Assembly (NCBI RefSeq): GCF_030913655.1
Contig: NZ_CP133189.1
Coordinates: forward strand, 2,666,001 to 2,730,000
DNA from: Clostridium sp. MB40-C1
GTDB taxonomy: Bacteria > Bacillota > Clostridia > Clostridiales > Clostridiaceae
Reading direction: 5' to 3'
Length of the DNA: 64,000 bases
How positions within the stretch are numbered: the stretch's first letter is position 1; every line of letters begins with the position of its first letter. The notes beneath the pieces are model-generated. The model did no database searches and was not told the DNA's origin. It worked only from the letters and a program-made list of their open reading frames with translations. The position numbers and the translations under genes are program-made. Below, one piece after another: positions 56,386 to 64,000 of the stretch.

Positions 56386-57348
56386 CTAACCTCCTATTTG
56401 AAACATCATTCTTTCTGTTTCACTTCTTTTGTTTAATTCCATATTATGTTCTTCTGGCTTACTTAATATAGCTTCTCTTATTTTTGAAGTAAGAAGAACT
56501 TCATTATCTATATATTCTTTAATGCTTATTTCTTCTTGGGAATGTAAACAAGGTTTTATCATTCCCTCTGAAGTAAGCCTTATCTTGTTACAATCTTTAC
56601 AAAACTTGCAGCTTAAAGGGCTAATGAACCCTATTCGTCCCCTGGCATTTCTTAGTTTATATGACTCAGCTGTACTAATACCTTTATTTTTAATTCTAAT
56701 AAGCATAGGAAATCTTTCTAAAACTTCTTCTGATGTCATAAGTGAATTTTTGTAAAATTTGATTCCCTCTCCTATAGGCATAAGTTCAATAAATCTTACA
56801 TCTATAGGTAACTTCTTTGTCAAATTTATAAAATCTCCTATCTCATCATCATTTATACCTTTTAAAAGCACCACATTTATTTTCAAAGGAGTCATTTCAA
56901 GACATAAACATTTATCAATGGCTTTCAATACCTTATTTATATCTCCATTTCTTGTTATTTTTTTAAATCTATCTCCTCTTAATGTATCAAGACTTATATT
57001 CACTCTTTTAAGCCCTACATTTTTCAATTCTTCTGCCATATCTCCAAGAAGTATTCCATTAGTAGTTATAGCTATATCTTTAATACCATGTATTCTCCCT
57101 GTATTATAAATAAGTTTATCAATATCTCTAACTATAAGAGGCTCTCCACCAGTATACCTTATTTTTTTTATTCCTAAACTTGCTGCTGTCCTTACAAATT
57201 TAATTATTTCCTCGTTGCTCATTTTTTTACTGCAGCACTTTCTTTCTACATCTTCATTCTCAGGCATACAATAAATACATTTTAAATTACATTTGTCTGT
57301 CAATGAAATTCTTAGGTATTCTATTTTTCTTCCGTAATTATCCATCAT
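56386..57348 (-). CDS. moaA: GTP 3',8-cyclase (radical SAM)
   Basis: Radical SAM enzyme for the first molybdopterin step. The N-terminal cluster motif C-N-L-K-C-I-Y-C is at about residues 19-26; the C-terminal cluster motif is seen in C-K-F-C with a third Cys about 14 residues later (P-C-L-H). The functional C-terminal double glycine is present as the last two residues. 320 residues, normal length. It is 40 bp after the mogA gene. Confidence 0.96.
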   Translation of the reverse strand: MMDNYGRKIEYLRISLTDKCNLKCIYCMPENEDVERKCCSKKMSNEEIIKFVRTAASLGIKKIRYTGGEPLIVRDIDKLIYNTGRIHGIKDIAITTNGILLGDMAEELKNVGLKRVNISLDTLRGDRFKKITRNGDINKVLKAIDKCLCLEMTPLKINVVLLKGINDDEIGDFINLTKKLPIDVRFIELMPIGEGIKFYKNSLMTSEEVLERFPMLIRIKNKGISTAESYKLRNARGRIGFISPLSCKFCKDCNKIRLTSEGMIKPCLHSQEEISIKEYIDNEVLLTSKIREAILSKPEEHNMELNKRSETERMMFQIGG

Positions 57349-57388
57349 AGTTAAGCCCCCTTAAATAAAATAGTTTAATAATTTAATA

Positions 57389-57877
57389 CTATCTTGCACA
57401 TTCAGAAGCTTCTCCTTTTAATATTTCAATTCCATGCTTAAGTGCGGGCAGTACTGCTTGAAGATTTTCAACTGCTCCTTTTGGACTTCCTGGCAAATTA
57501 ATAATAAGAGTTTTATTTCTTATACCAGCTACTGCTCTTGATAACATAGCTTTAGGGGTAATCTTTAAAGAATTTAATCTCATAGCTTCTGGTATCCCAG
57601 GTACTTGTTTTTTTATTACCTTAATTGTAGCCTCTGGCGTAATATCTCTTTTTGAAAAGCCTGTTCCTCCATTTGTTAGTATTAGATCTACTTTTAAATC
57701 ATCACTGGCCTTTATTAACTCTTCCACAATCTCATCCATTTCGTCTGGAATAATATTATAATATTCTACCTTGTATTCTTCTTTTTCTAGCAACTCTTTT
57801 AAAACTGTCCCTGTACTATCTACTCTTTCCCCTTTTGACCCTTTATCACTGATTGTTAAAATGGCTGTTCTTATCAT
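57389..57877 (-). CDS. mogA: Molybdopterin adenylyltransferase (MogA/MoaB family)
   Basis: Adenylates molybdopterin before molybdate insertion. The 162-residue MoCF domain has T-I-S-D-K-G-S (about 7-13), the T-N-G-G-T-G-F-S-K-R-D nucleotide motif (about 69-79) and N-L-P-G-S-P-K-G (about 131-138). MoaB-type proteins share this fold, so the exact subfamily is less certain than the pathway. Confidence 0.9.
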   Translation of the reverse strand: MIRTAILTISDKGSKGERVDSTGTVLKELLEKEEYKVEYYNIIPDEMDEIVEELIKASDDLKVDLILTNGGTGFSKRDITPEATIKVIKKQVPGIPEAMRLNSLKITPKAMLSRAVAGIRNKTLIINLPGSPKGAVENLQAVLPALKHGIEILKGEASECAR

Positions 57878-57919
57878 ACGTTTACCTCTCTAACATTTAT
57901 AATTTTATTAAAATATTAC

Positions 57920-58654
57920 TCAATCACTACACGGACAAAATCTATGTAGATTCATTAATTCGGCAGCCCCTGCTATGGTTGTCCCAAAAAATACAACTGG
58001 TTTTTCATTAAAAAACTTTCTAATAGTATCATTTGTAACAGTACTTCCTGTTGCCATAATAATATCGCACCAATTTAGCACATCTTCTGTTTTTTCTTCA
58101 GCATTCTCTACTTCAACTCCAAACTTAATTTTACCTATTTTTGCCTTATCAAGGTCCACAACTCTAATATTAAAGTTTTGTGAAAGTCTTTCAAGCATTG
58201 CTGGTTGAAGTCCTATAAGAGCTATTTTAGGATTTCCGTAATTTTCTTTTATGTATTCCACAAGTTTCTTAGCACATTCTTCTGGTTCCTCATCTTTACA
58301 ATGTACACTTCTATCTATTATTTTCAAATATTTACAAACTGCATTTAAAGTTGATATCAAAATTGCTATATCAAAATTTGTATTTATAGGTCTGTTTATT
58401 ATTTCTGAAATTGTTCCAGAAAACTCTCCTGGCATATCTGTAAATGCTTGTCCTTTTTCTCCTTTAAATTCAGCTTGTATAAGCTTCTCTTGACCCTTAA
58501 TAATTGGATAATCTCTTCTTACTGGGTTGCCTATTGCCTCTTCAGTAGTAAGAATTCTACCTTTTATATTTATTTCTTCATTTAAAAGATTATTTTTATC
58601 TACAATATCCTTAAACTTCTCTAATAGCTCTCCATAAAAATCACAACTACTCAT
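57920..58654 (-). CDS. DUF364 family protein (putative heavy-metal chelation domain)
   Basis: A 244-residue protein of the DUF364 family with a Rossmann-like C-terminal half (I-A-L-I-G-L-Q-P-A-M, then D-I-I-M-A-T-G-S-T-V-T-N-D-T). It ends in a short Cys pair (F-C-P-C-S-D). Related proteins are found near molybdenum and other metal genes. Here it sits between modC and mogA in the same transcript, suggesting a molybdate or metal-handling role. ATG 58654 follows GGGGGAT. Confidence 0.8.
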   Translation of the reverse strand: MSSCDFYGELLEKFKDIVDKNNLLNEEINIKGRILTTEEAIGNPVRRDYPIIKGQEKLIQAEFKGEKGQAFTDMPGEFSGTISEIINRPINTNFDIAILISTLNAVCKYLKIIDRSVHCKDEEPEECAKKLVEYIKENYGNPKIALIGLQPAMLERLSQNFNIRVVDLDKAKIGKIKFGVEVENAEEKTEDVLNWCDIIMATGSTVTNDTIRKFFNEKPVVFFGTTIAGAAELMNLHRFCPCSD

Positions 58655-58709
58655 GTTATCATCCCCCATAAACTAACGTAAAATTCCACCTTTTAAATCA
58701 TACAATCTG

Positions 58710-59447
58710 TTATTTAGCTATTTCTATTGTATTATCAAATACACTTCTCATACCTGTAAATTTAGCAACAAAAGTAGAATTAGGTTTTTTAAATATTTCT
58801 TCTGGTGTACCCAGTTGTACTATAGTTCCTTCATTCATTACAGCTATCTTATCTGCTAAATATATAGCCTCATTAAAATCATGAGTTACATGTATAACTG
58901 TGTTCTTTCTACTTTGATGTATACTTTTTAACATATAAATAAATTCTTCCTTTGTTTGTGGATCTAAAGAACTTAATGGTTCATCCATTAAAAGTATTTT
59001 TGGTGATGTAATAAGTGCTCTAGCTATAGCAACCCTTTGTTGCTCTCCTCCACTTAAAGTTAAAGGTCGTCTATCTATTAAATGAGCTATTTTAAACATA
59101 GAAACTACTTCATTTAACTTCTGTTTAATTTCATTTTTGGAAAGTTTTTTTTGCTTTAAACCAAAAATTATATTGTCTTTAACTGATAAATGAGGAAATA
59201 AAACATAGTCTTGATATACAAATCCTATTTGTCTATTCTCTGGATATTCCTTAGTTAAATCTACTTTATTAAAATAAATCTTTCCTTTATCGGGTTTATA
59301 TAATCCTGCTAAGGTCTCTAAAATAATGCTTTTTCCGGTTCCTGTTGGTCCTAATATTACAAAATACTCTCCTTTTCCTATTTGGAGATTTATATCCTTA
59401 AGTTGAAAGTCGCCTAATTTTTTATGTAGATGTTCAACTTTTAACAT
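58710..59447 (-). CDS. modC: Molybdate ABC transporter, ATP-binding protein
   Basis: A 245-residue ATPase with Walker A GPTGTGKS (about 32-39), signature LSGGEQQRVAIARAL (about 132-146) and Walker B I-L-L-M-D-E-P-L-S-S-L-D. It is shorter than ModC proteins with a C-terminal molybdate-binding domain, so it lacks that regulatory part. It follows modB and modA and energises molybdate or tungstate uptake. Confidence 0.92.
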   Translation of the reverse strand: MLKVEHLHKKLGDFQLKDINLQIGKGEYFVILGPTGTGKSIILETLAGLYKPDKGKIYFNKVDLTKEYPENRQIGFVYQDYVLFPHLSVKDNIIFGLKQKKLSKNEIKQKLNEVVSMFKIAHLIDRRPLTLSGGEQQRVAIARALITSPKILLMDEPLSSLDPQTKEEFIYMLKSIHQSRKNTVIHVTHDFNEAIYLADKIAVMNEGTIVQLGTPEEIFKKPNSTFVAKFTGMRSVFDNTIEIAK

Positions 59448-59476
59448 TTTCTCCTCCTTCCCATTATCTAAAATTT

Positions 59477-60280
59477 TTAAAATGCTTCTTTGCTTCCTAG
59501 CAATTCAAAAATAACTAAAGATAGTACAGAAATTATTATTAGTATAGTTGCAACAGATAATGCCGCTTCTAAATCTCCACAAGATAAATTTAGATATAAA
59601 GATACTGGAAGAGTTTCTGTTTTCATTCTAGTAGCACCTGCAATCATAAGTACAGCTCCAAATGCTCCTAAGGCTCTTGCCCATGTTATAACTATACTGG
59701 CTGTCAATCCATTTTTAGCTAATGGAAGAGTAACTTTAAAAAAAGATTGAGCTCTAGAACACCCTAAAGTCCTAGACACAAATTCTATTCTAGGATCTAT
59801 GTCTCCTATAGTAGATTTTAAAATTCTTATCATGTAAGGAACATTTATAAAAAACTGAGCTAATATTATACCTTTTTGGGTAAAAACAAAACTTAATCCT
59901 AAACCTTCAAGATATTCTCCAAATGCTGTACTACTAAAAAAAATAAGTAAAGAAATTCCAGCAACATTAGGAGGAAGTGCCATGGGTATATCTATTATAG
60001 TATTAACTATCCTTTTCCCCCAAAAATCAAACCTAACTAAACAATAAGCTATTGGAACTGCAAACAATATACAGAATGATGTAGAAATAATAGAAGTATA
60101 TATGCTTAATCTCAATGCAAATCTAATTTCTGGGCTTTCAAAGCTTGTCTTTAAATTTGGTAATCCTTTAATTAGAACTATCCCTATAGACGATAGTATC
60201 AATCCTAATAAAAAAGCTGTAAGCACAGAAATAATCCCTACAAATATTATGTTACATGAATTATTAAGCTTTTTTCTCAT
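59477..60280 (-). CDS. modB: Molybdate ABC transporter, permease protein
   Basis: A 267-residue permease with about six helices and the cytoplasmic coupling loop F-V-S-R-T-L-G-C-S-R-A-Q-S-F-F-K-V-T-L-P (about 162-181), the EAA-type motif. It lies between modA and modC. Tungstate selectivity (Tup/Wtp type) cannot be excluded. Confidence 0.92.
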   Translation of the reverse strand: MRKKLNNSCNIIFVGIISVLTAFLLGLILSSIGIVLIKGLPNLKTSFESPEIRFALRLSIYTSIISTSFCILFAVPIAYCLVRFDFWGKRIVNTIIDIPMALPPNVAGISLLIFFSSTAFGEYLEGLGLSFVFTQKGIILAQFFINVPYMIRILKSTIGDIDPRIEFVSRTLGCSRAQSFFKVTLPLAKNGLTASIVITWARALGAFGAVLMIAGATRMKTETLPVSLYLNLSCGDLEAALSVATILIIISVLSLVIFELLGSKEAF

Positions 60281-60302
60281 GTTAACAGTCCCCTTAGTTG
60301 TT

Positions 60303-61139
60303 TTATTCTATAGTTTTAAATCCATATTTTTTAAAAATGTCTTTTTCTTCACTAGAAACAACAAAATCAACAAATTTTTTAGATAGTTCTTTATCTTGAG
60401 AACTATTAAGGACACAAGCTGGTATAGTGCTTATAGCACTTTTATCTTTTGGAATTTGAATAGCTTTTATATCTTTTGCATTAAAAGCATTCTCTTCCCA
60501 TAAAATAGATGCATCTCCTTTTTTCATTTTTAAATCAACTACAATTTCATTAGCTGTAGCAGTTGTAACAACTACGTTTTTCTTAACTTTGTCGTATAAT
60601 TTATTTTTTCCTAATACTTTTTTTGAAATTTTTCCTACAGCTGTTGATTCATTACCTAATATAACTTTCACTCCTTCTTTTCCTAAATCCTCTAAATGTT
60701 TTATATTTTTAGGATTTTCTTTTGGAACTGCTATAACCGGTACATGATAAGCAACATCTTTTTTATAGTCTGATAGTTTTTTTTCTTTTATTACTTCATA
60801 ATAATTAAGTGAGCCTGGAATATACACATCTCCTTTTTTGCTTACTTGTATTTGACTCAAGTTTTGTTCACAAGCTCCATATGTATATTTAATTTGAACT
60901 CCATATTTTTCTTGAAATTTTTTACCTACCTCATCCATAGGTTTTCTTAAAGCTGCACCACAATAAACAAGTAATGATTTATTTTCTTGTTTTGGTTCTT
61001 CTTCTTTAGTATTAGTATTTGAAACTTGTTTTGTTTTAGATTGATTATTTTCTTGCTTTTGATTTCCACAACCAATTAAAGAAATAACTCCAAAAACTAC
61101 AACTAATAAAGCAACACAAATTTTTTTGAGTCTAAACAT
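60303..61139 (-). CDS. modA: Molybdate ABC transporter, substrate-binding lipoprotein
   Basis: A 278-residue periplasmic-type binding protein: signal peptide ending in lipobox L-I-G-C (Cys about 24), a Gln/Lys/Asn-rich linker, then the ModA fold with L-V-Y-C-G-A-A-L-R-K-P and T-Y-G-A-C-E-Q-N-L-S-Q-I, the usual oxyanion-binding loops. Cys residues near the binding loop are slightly unusual. It may bind molybdate or tungstate. Confidence 0.9.
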   Translation of the reverse strand: MFRLKKICVALLVVVFGVISLIGCGNQKQENNQSKTKQVSNTNTKEEEPKQENKSLLVYCGAALRKPMDEVGKKFQEKYGVQIKYTYGACEQNLSQIQVSKKGDVYIPGSLNYYEVIKEKKLSDYKKDVAYHVPVIAVPKENPKNIKHLEDLGKEGVKVILGNESTAVGKISKKVLGKNKLYDKVKKNVVVTTATANEIVVDLKMKKGDASILWEENAFNAKDIKAIQIPKDKSAISTIPACVLNSSQDKELSKKFVDFVVSSEEKDIFKKYGFKTIE

Positions 61140-61273
61140 TTAAATACGCCTTCTTTCTTAAATTGTTAATGTTTATTTTGTATTTTTATTAAAATAAATT
61201 CAATTCATAATTTACTAAACTTATTTCTTCAAATCCATTACCTAAAACTCAGCAAGCCAACTCTTCAAAACGT

Positions 61274-62293
61274 TTACTTGCCAAATGAACAAATCGGATA
61301 TGTACATTTTTTGCACATTAAACATAATCCTCCATGAGCTAAGGAGGTTATGTCTTTCTTTTTTAACTTTTCTCCAGCTAAAACTCTTGGAAAAACTAAA
61401 TCGAAAGATGTAGTTTTAAAATACATTCCAGCTCCTGGTATTCCAAATATAGCAACATCTCCACAATATGCTAACATAAGCATATTACCTGGTAATGCTG
61501 GTACTCCATATGAGACTATTTTATCAGCAACATTTTCTATAGCAATTGGTGTCACATCATCTGCATCTACTGACATACCTCCTGTTGCTAACACTACTTC
61601 GGCTCCATCTTTTATAAGACTTTTTATTCCCTCTTCTATTTTTTCTTTATCATCTGGAGCATACAATACATTTATAAGTGTACATCCATAATAATTAATT
61701 TTTTGCTTTAAAACTGGTGCGAACTTATCTTCTATTCTTCCCTCATATACTTCTGTCCCTGTTATAATAATCCCTATTTTCAAAGATTTTATTTGTTTTA
61801 CGCTAATTACTTTGCCCATTATTTTGCATATCTCTTCTACTTTTTCAATTTTGCTTTTTTCTATAACTAAAGGTATTGCTCTTGTTGCAGCAACAGACTG
61901 ATTTTTATTAACTAATGTATTATTCTGAAGTGTGGCTAAAGTCAATGACCCTATATCATTAATAGCATCTAAGGCATCTAAATTTATTTTAAGAACTCCT
62001 CTTTCTTTAGCTTTTAACTGAATTTTTCCTTCTGATGGTCCTTGTAGTTCTATTCCATGGCCTGCTGAAGCATCAGCAATTCTCTCTGCAGCCTCATTTT
62101 CATGTAATTCATTCTCTGATAACGCTATAGTATTAATGTGATTCTTTCCCATACTCTTTAAAATTTCTATATCTTCTTTTTTTATAATGTACCCTTTTCT
62201 AAAAGCGGGGCCTTTACACTCACCTGGTACAATTTTAGTTAAATCATGTACTAATACTGTACCAACTGCATCTTCTACTCTAATTTTTTTCAT
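61274..62293 (-). CDS. MoeA-like molybdopterin-binding protein with Cys-rich C-terminal tail
   Basis: A 339-residue protein with a MoCF-biosynthesis domain: I-I-I-T-G-T-E-V-Y-E-G (about 178), A-T-G-G-M-S-V-D-A-D-D-V-T (about 236) and G-V-P-A-L-P-G-N-M (about 262). It lacks parts of canonical MoeA and ends with C-L-M-C-K-K-C-T-Y-P-I-C, a tail that could bind a metal or cluster. It is the first gene of the molybdenum operon, followed 134 bp later by modA. Confidence 0.87.
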   Translation of the reverse strand: MKKIRVEDAVGTVLVHDLTKIVPGECKGPAFRKGYIIKKEDIEILKSMGKNHINTIALSENELHENEAAERIADASAGHGIELQGPSEGKIQLKAKERGVLKINLDALDAINDIGSLTLATLQNNTLVNKNQSVAATRAIPLVIEKSKIEKVEEICKIMGKVISVKQIKSLKIGIIITGTEVYEGRIEDKFAPVLKQKINYYGCTLINVLYAPDDKEKIEEGIKSLIKDGAEVVLATGGMSVDADDVTPIAIENVADKIVSYGVPALPGNMLMLAYCGDVAIFGIPGAGMYFKTTSFDLVFPRVLAGEKLKKKDITSLAHGGLCLMCKKCTYPICSFGK

Positions 62294-62321
62294 TTTAATA
62301 TCACCTCTTCTGAAAGTATTT

Positions 62322-62352
62322 ATTTAAAATTATAAAAATTTTATAATTTTAA
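62322..62352. promoter_or_regulatory. 31-bp perfect palindrome in the leader of the molybdenum operon
   Basis: Two 15-nt arms (TTTAAAATTATAAAA and its exact complement) around one central base, lying between the promoter and the first gene. It could be an operator or an RNA hairpin. It contains only A and T. Confidence 0.6.
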
Positions 62353-62416
62353 ACAATTTGAGATAATCATTAGATATAATTATAAAATTTAAGGTTATTT
62401 ATTACAATTTATTAGT

Positions 62417-62445
62417 ATTATAGCCTATTTTTGTGAATTTTTCAA
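62417..62445 (-). promoter_or_regulatory. Promoter of the molybdenum operon
   Basis: On the minus strand TTGAAA (62440-62445), 17 bp, TATAAT (62417-62422), giving a leader of about 115 nt before the MoeA-like gene. No Moco riboswitch was recognised in the leader. Confidence 0.75.
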
Positions 62446-62516
62446 CATATTTGTTTTTTATTGTTAATATATGTAAATTATTGTAATGTTTTTAGTTTTT
62501 CTATTTGAAAACTATT

Positions 62517-62705
62517 TTATTTAAACCTTATGTCATAATCTTCTCTTTTATTTTTAATAATGTACATACCCACAAAAATAATTACTCCTCCAATTATCTT
62601 TATAACACCAAAAGTTTCTTCTATGAATATATATCCTACAATTATAGTAAATACTAGAGACATCTTATTATATAAAGAAGTTCTTACGCCTCCAATTTTT
62701 TTCAC
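62517..62705 (-). pseudogene. C-terminal remnant of an EamA/DMT-family transporter
   Basis: 62 codons matching only the last two helices of EamA-type drug/metabolite exporters, including I-I-G-G-V-I-I-F-V-G-M-Y (about 37-48). Full proteins are near 290 residues. The sequence upstream is the arcC terminator region and shows no matching frame, so the rest of the gene is deleted. Confidence 0.75.
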
Positions 62706-62752
62706 ACACCAAATCCATAAAATATTTCCTATTTAGTATATTTTATACATAT

Positions 62753-62788
62753 ATAAAAACAACTGTTGAAATTCAACAGTTATTTTTA
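62753..62788. terminator. Terminator of arcC
   Basis: AACTGTTGAA and TTCAACAGTT around one base, with T/A-rich flanks on both sides; it is downstream of arcC on the minus strand. Confidence 0.82.
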
Positions 62789-62866
62789 TATATAATTATT
62801 GAATTTTACAACTAAAATATAATTAATTTACATTCAATCTTTTTAATACTTATAATTTAATTACTT

Positions 62867-63817
62867 TTATGCATTTACTATTCTTGTACCTGTTAAACCC
62901 CTTATAGCATCTTTAGCATTTTCAAGTGAAGCTATTAAAGCAATTTTGTTTTGTCCAAATTCAACAAATTTCTTAGCAGCTTCAACTTTTGGAAGCATAC
63001 TTCCTGGTGCAAACTGACCTTCTTCTATATATTTATAAACCTCTTCAAGATTAATTTCTGCTAATTCTTTTTGATCAGGTTTATTGAAATTTACACATAC
63101 TCTATCTACAGCTGTTAACACCAATAGCATATCTGCATTAATTATTTCTGCTAATTTTTCTGCTGCAAAATCTTTATCTATAACAGCTGATACACCTTTA
63201 ATCTCAGTATCTTCATCTATTACTGGTACACCACCTCCACCACAAGATATAGTAACTATACCTGCATCTAGCATAGCCTTGATGGTATCCTTTTCAACTA
63301 TATCTAATGGTTTTGGTGATGCCACAACTCTCCTATATCCTCTACCTGCATCTTCTTTCATTACATACCCATTTTCTTCTGCAAGCTTTTCAGCTTCTTC
63401 TTTTGAATAAAATGACCCAATTGGTTTAGTTGGATTTTCAAATCCAGAATCATTTTTATCAACCAAAACTTGAGTTATAACTGTACCTACCGGTTTATTT
63501 ATATTTCTTTTTCTTAATTCTCCTTCTATAGAATTTTGTAAATGGTATCCTATATATCCTTGTGAATAAGCTCCACAAACATCAAAAGGCATAAGTTTAT
63601 TTACTTCTGAATTAAATTTATGTCCCCCTTCTATAGAACTTAGTATTTGTCCAACCTGTGGACCATTTCCATGTACAACTGCTACTGTATGTCCTTCTTG
63701 TATTAAATCAACTATAGCCTTAGCCGTTTCTTTACAAGTTATTAATTGACTTTCTGCAGATGCATCTTTTGGATTTGCTTGAAGAGCATTTCCTCCTAAT
63801 GCTAAAACTATTTTCAT
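62867..63817 (-). CDS. arcC: Carbamate kinase
   Basis: Transfers the carbamoyl-phosphate phosphate to ADP, the ATP-yielding last step of the arginine deiminase pathway. The 316-residue protein has V-L-A-L-G-G-N-A-L-Q (about 4-13), V-V-H-G-N-G-P-Q-V-G (about 47-56) and S-C-G-G-G-G-V-P-V, typical of the amino-acid kinase fold. CAGGGGGAA precedes the ATG. It follows an ornithine carbamoyltransferase gene, the enzyme that makes its substrate. Confidence 0.96.
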   Translation of the reverse strand: MKIVLALGGNALQANPKDASAESQLITCKETAKAIVDLIQEGHTVAVVHGNGPQVGQILSSIEGGHKFNSEVNKLMPFDVCGAYSQGYIGYHLQNSIEGELRKRNINKPVGTVITQVLVDKNDSGFENPTKPIGSFYSKEEAEKLAEENGYVMKEDAGRGYRRVVASPKPLDIVEKDTIKAMLDAGIVTISCGGGGVPVIDEDTEIKGVSAVIDKDFAAEKLAEIINADMLLVLTAVDRVCVNFNKPDQKELAEINLEEVYKYIEEGQFAPGSMLPKVEAAKKFVEFGQNKIALIASLENAKDAIRGLTGTRIVNA

Positions 63818-63881
63818 TAAATATTCCCCCTGTTATTCAAATATACTTTTTTAGTAAGCAATCACTAATAACTGGTTACTC

Positions 63882-64000
63882 TTATTTTCCGCCCATAGTA
63901 AGAGTCATAACAGCTTTTGCTGTGTGAATTCTATTTTCTGCTTCGTCATAAATTACTGAATGTGGTCCATCTATTACTGAATCTTCTACTTCATTATTTC
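63882..64000 (-). CDS. arcB: Ornithine carbamoyltransferase, C-terminal end (cut by window edge)
   Basis: The last 39 codons of a gene that enters from the right edge. The translated end contains [17 protein letters not shown], the conserved C-terminal helix of ornithine carbamoyltransferases, and stops at TAA 63882-63884. With arcC 64 bp downstream it is probably the catabolic enzyme (arcB); argF is the alternative name if it is biosynthetic. Confidence 0.85.
   Translation of the reverse strand, partial: NNEVEDSVIDGPHSVIYDEAENRIHTAKAVMTLTMGGK

Noticed and set aside
62294-62516. Moco riboswitch in front of the molybdenum operon
   Set aside because: The leader is short and AT-rich with one simple palindrome; the multi-stem GC-containing core of that riboswitch is absent.

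Overview
The window is low-GC (AT-rich) DNA with the gene content of an anaerobic, spore-forming Clostridium. It carries spoIIR, ypeB, a GerA-type germinant receptor operon, sipL-veg-yabG, several CotS-family coat proteins, a 3-hydroxybutyryl-CoA dehydrogenase and the start of an arginine deiminase-type arcB-arcC block. The combination resembles proteolytic C. botulinum / C. sporogenes-like clostridia, but that species-level placement is inference from gene content. No rRNA, tRNA, CRISPR array, phage or transposase gene was seen.

Layout. 1-7.3 kb: a ZIP metal transporter (cut by the window edge), then prfA, prmC, a DUF1385 membrane protein, tdk, rpmE and rho. 7.3-13.5 kb: pyrG and a ddl / PP-loop ATPase / DUF1934 operon, with a composite structured repeat (elements A and B) behind pyrG and a second one behind ypeB. 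13.5-19 kb: ypeB, spoIIR, an ACT-domain threonine ammonia-lyase and a DAACS-family symporter. 19-28.4 kb: germinant receptor subunits C, B and A with a small two-helix membrane protein in front, then ispE, sipL, veg, yabG and a DUF975 membrane protein. 28.5-36.4 kb: a spore-coat type locus with three CotS-family proteins, one degenerate CotS-like protein, a small coiled coil, two paralogous family-4 glycosyltransferases and cysK. 36.7-42.8 kb: a radical SAM/SPASM protein, a divergent ferredoxin-like protein / Crp-Fnr regulator pair, and a Ca2+-type P-ATPase. 42.8-43.6 kb: the third B+A repeat copy. 44-48 kb: hbd and two secreted deacetylase-type proteins. 48-55.7 kb: a Bce-like peptide-sensing and resistance locus with two ABC transporters, one two-component system and a transglycosylase-like protein. 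55.9-62.3 kb: a molybdenum uptake and cofactor operon (MoeA-like, modABC, DUF364, mogA, moaA, moaC). 62.5-64 kb: a truncated EamA remnant, arcC and the 3' end of an ornithine carbamoyltransferase gene.

The most unusual feature is the repeat pair. Element A (about 246 bp, three copies) folds into one very long hairpin with two small apical hairpins whose hexaloops read AYGGAC. Element B (about 180-195 bp, three copies) is a string of four stem-loops with compensatory base changes between copies. A and B always occur together. B begins exactly at, or 3 nt after, the stop codon of a neighbouring gene (pyrG, ypeB, Ca-ATPase), and both lie sense to that gene, so readthrough RNA would carry the same ordered structures each time. 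Other notable points are a BceR-like operator in front of the second ABC transporter, a possible short RNA driven by a perfect consensus promoter between pyrG and its upstream gene, terminators that overlap coding ends, and several genes whose ribosome-binding site points to a TTG start.
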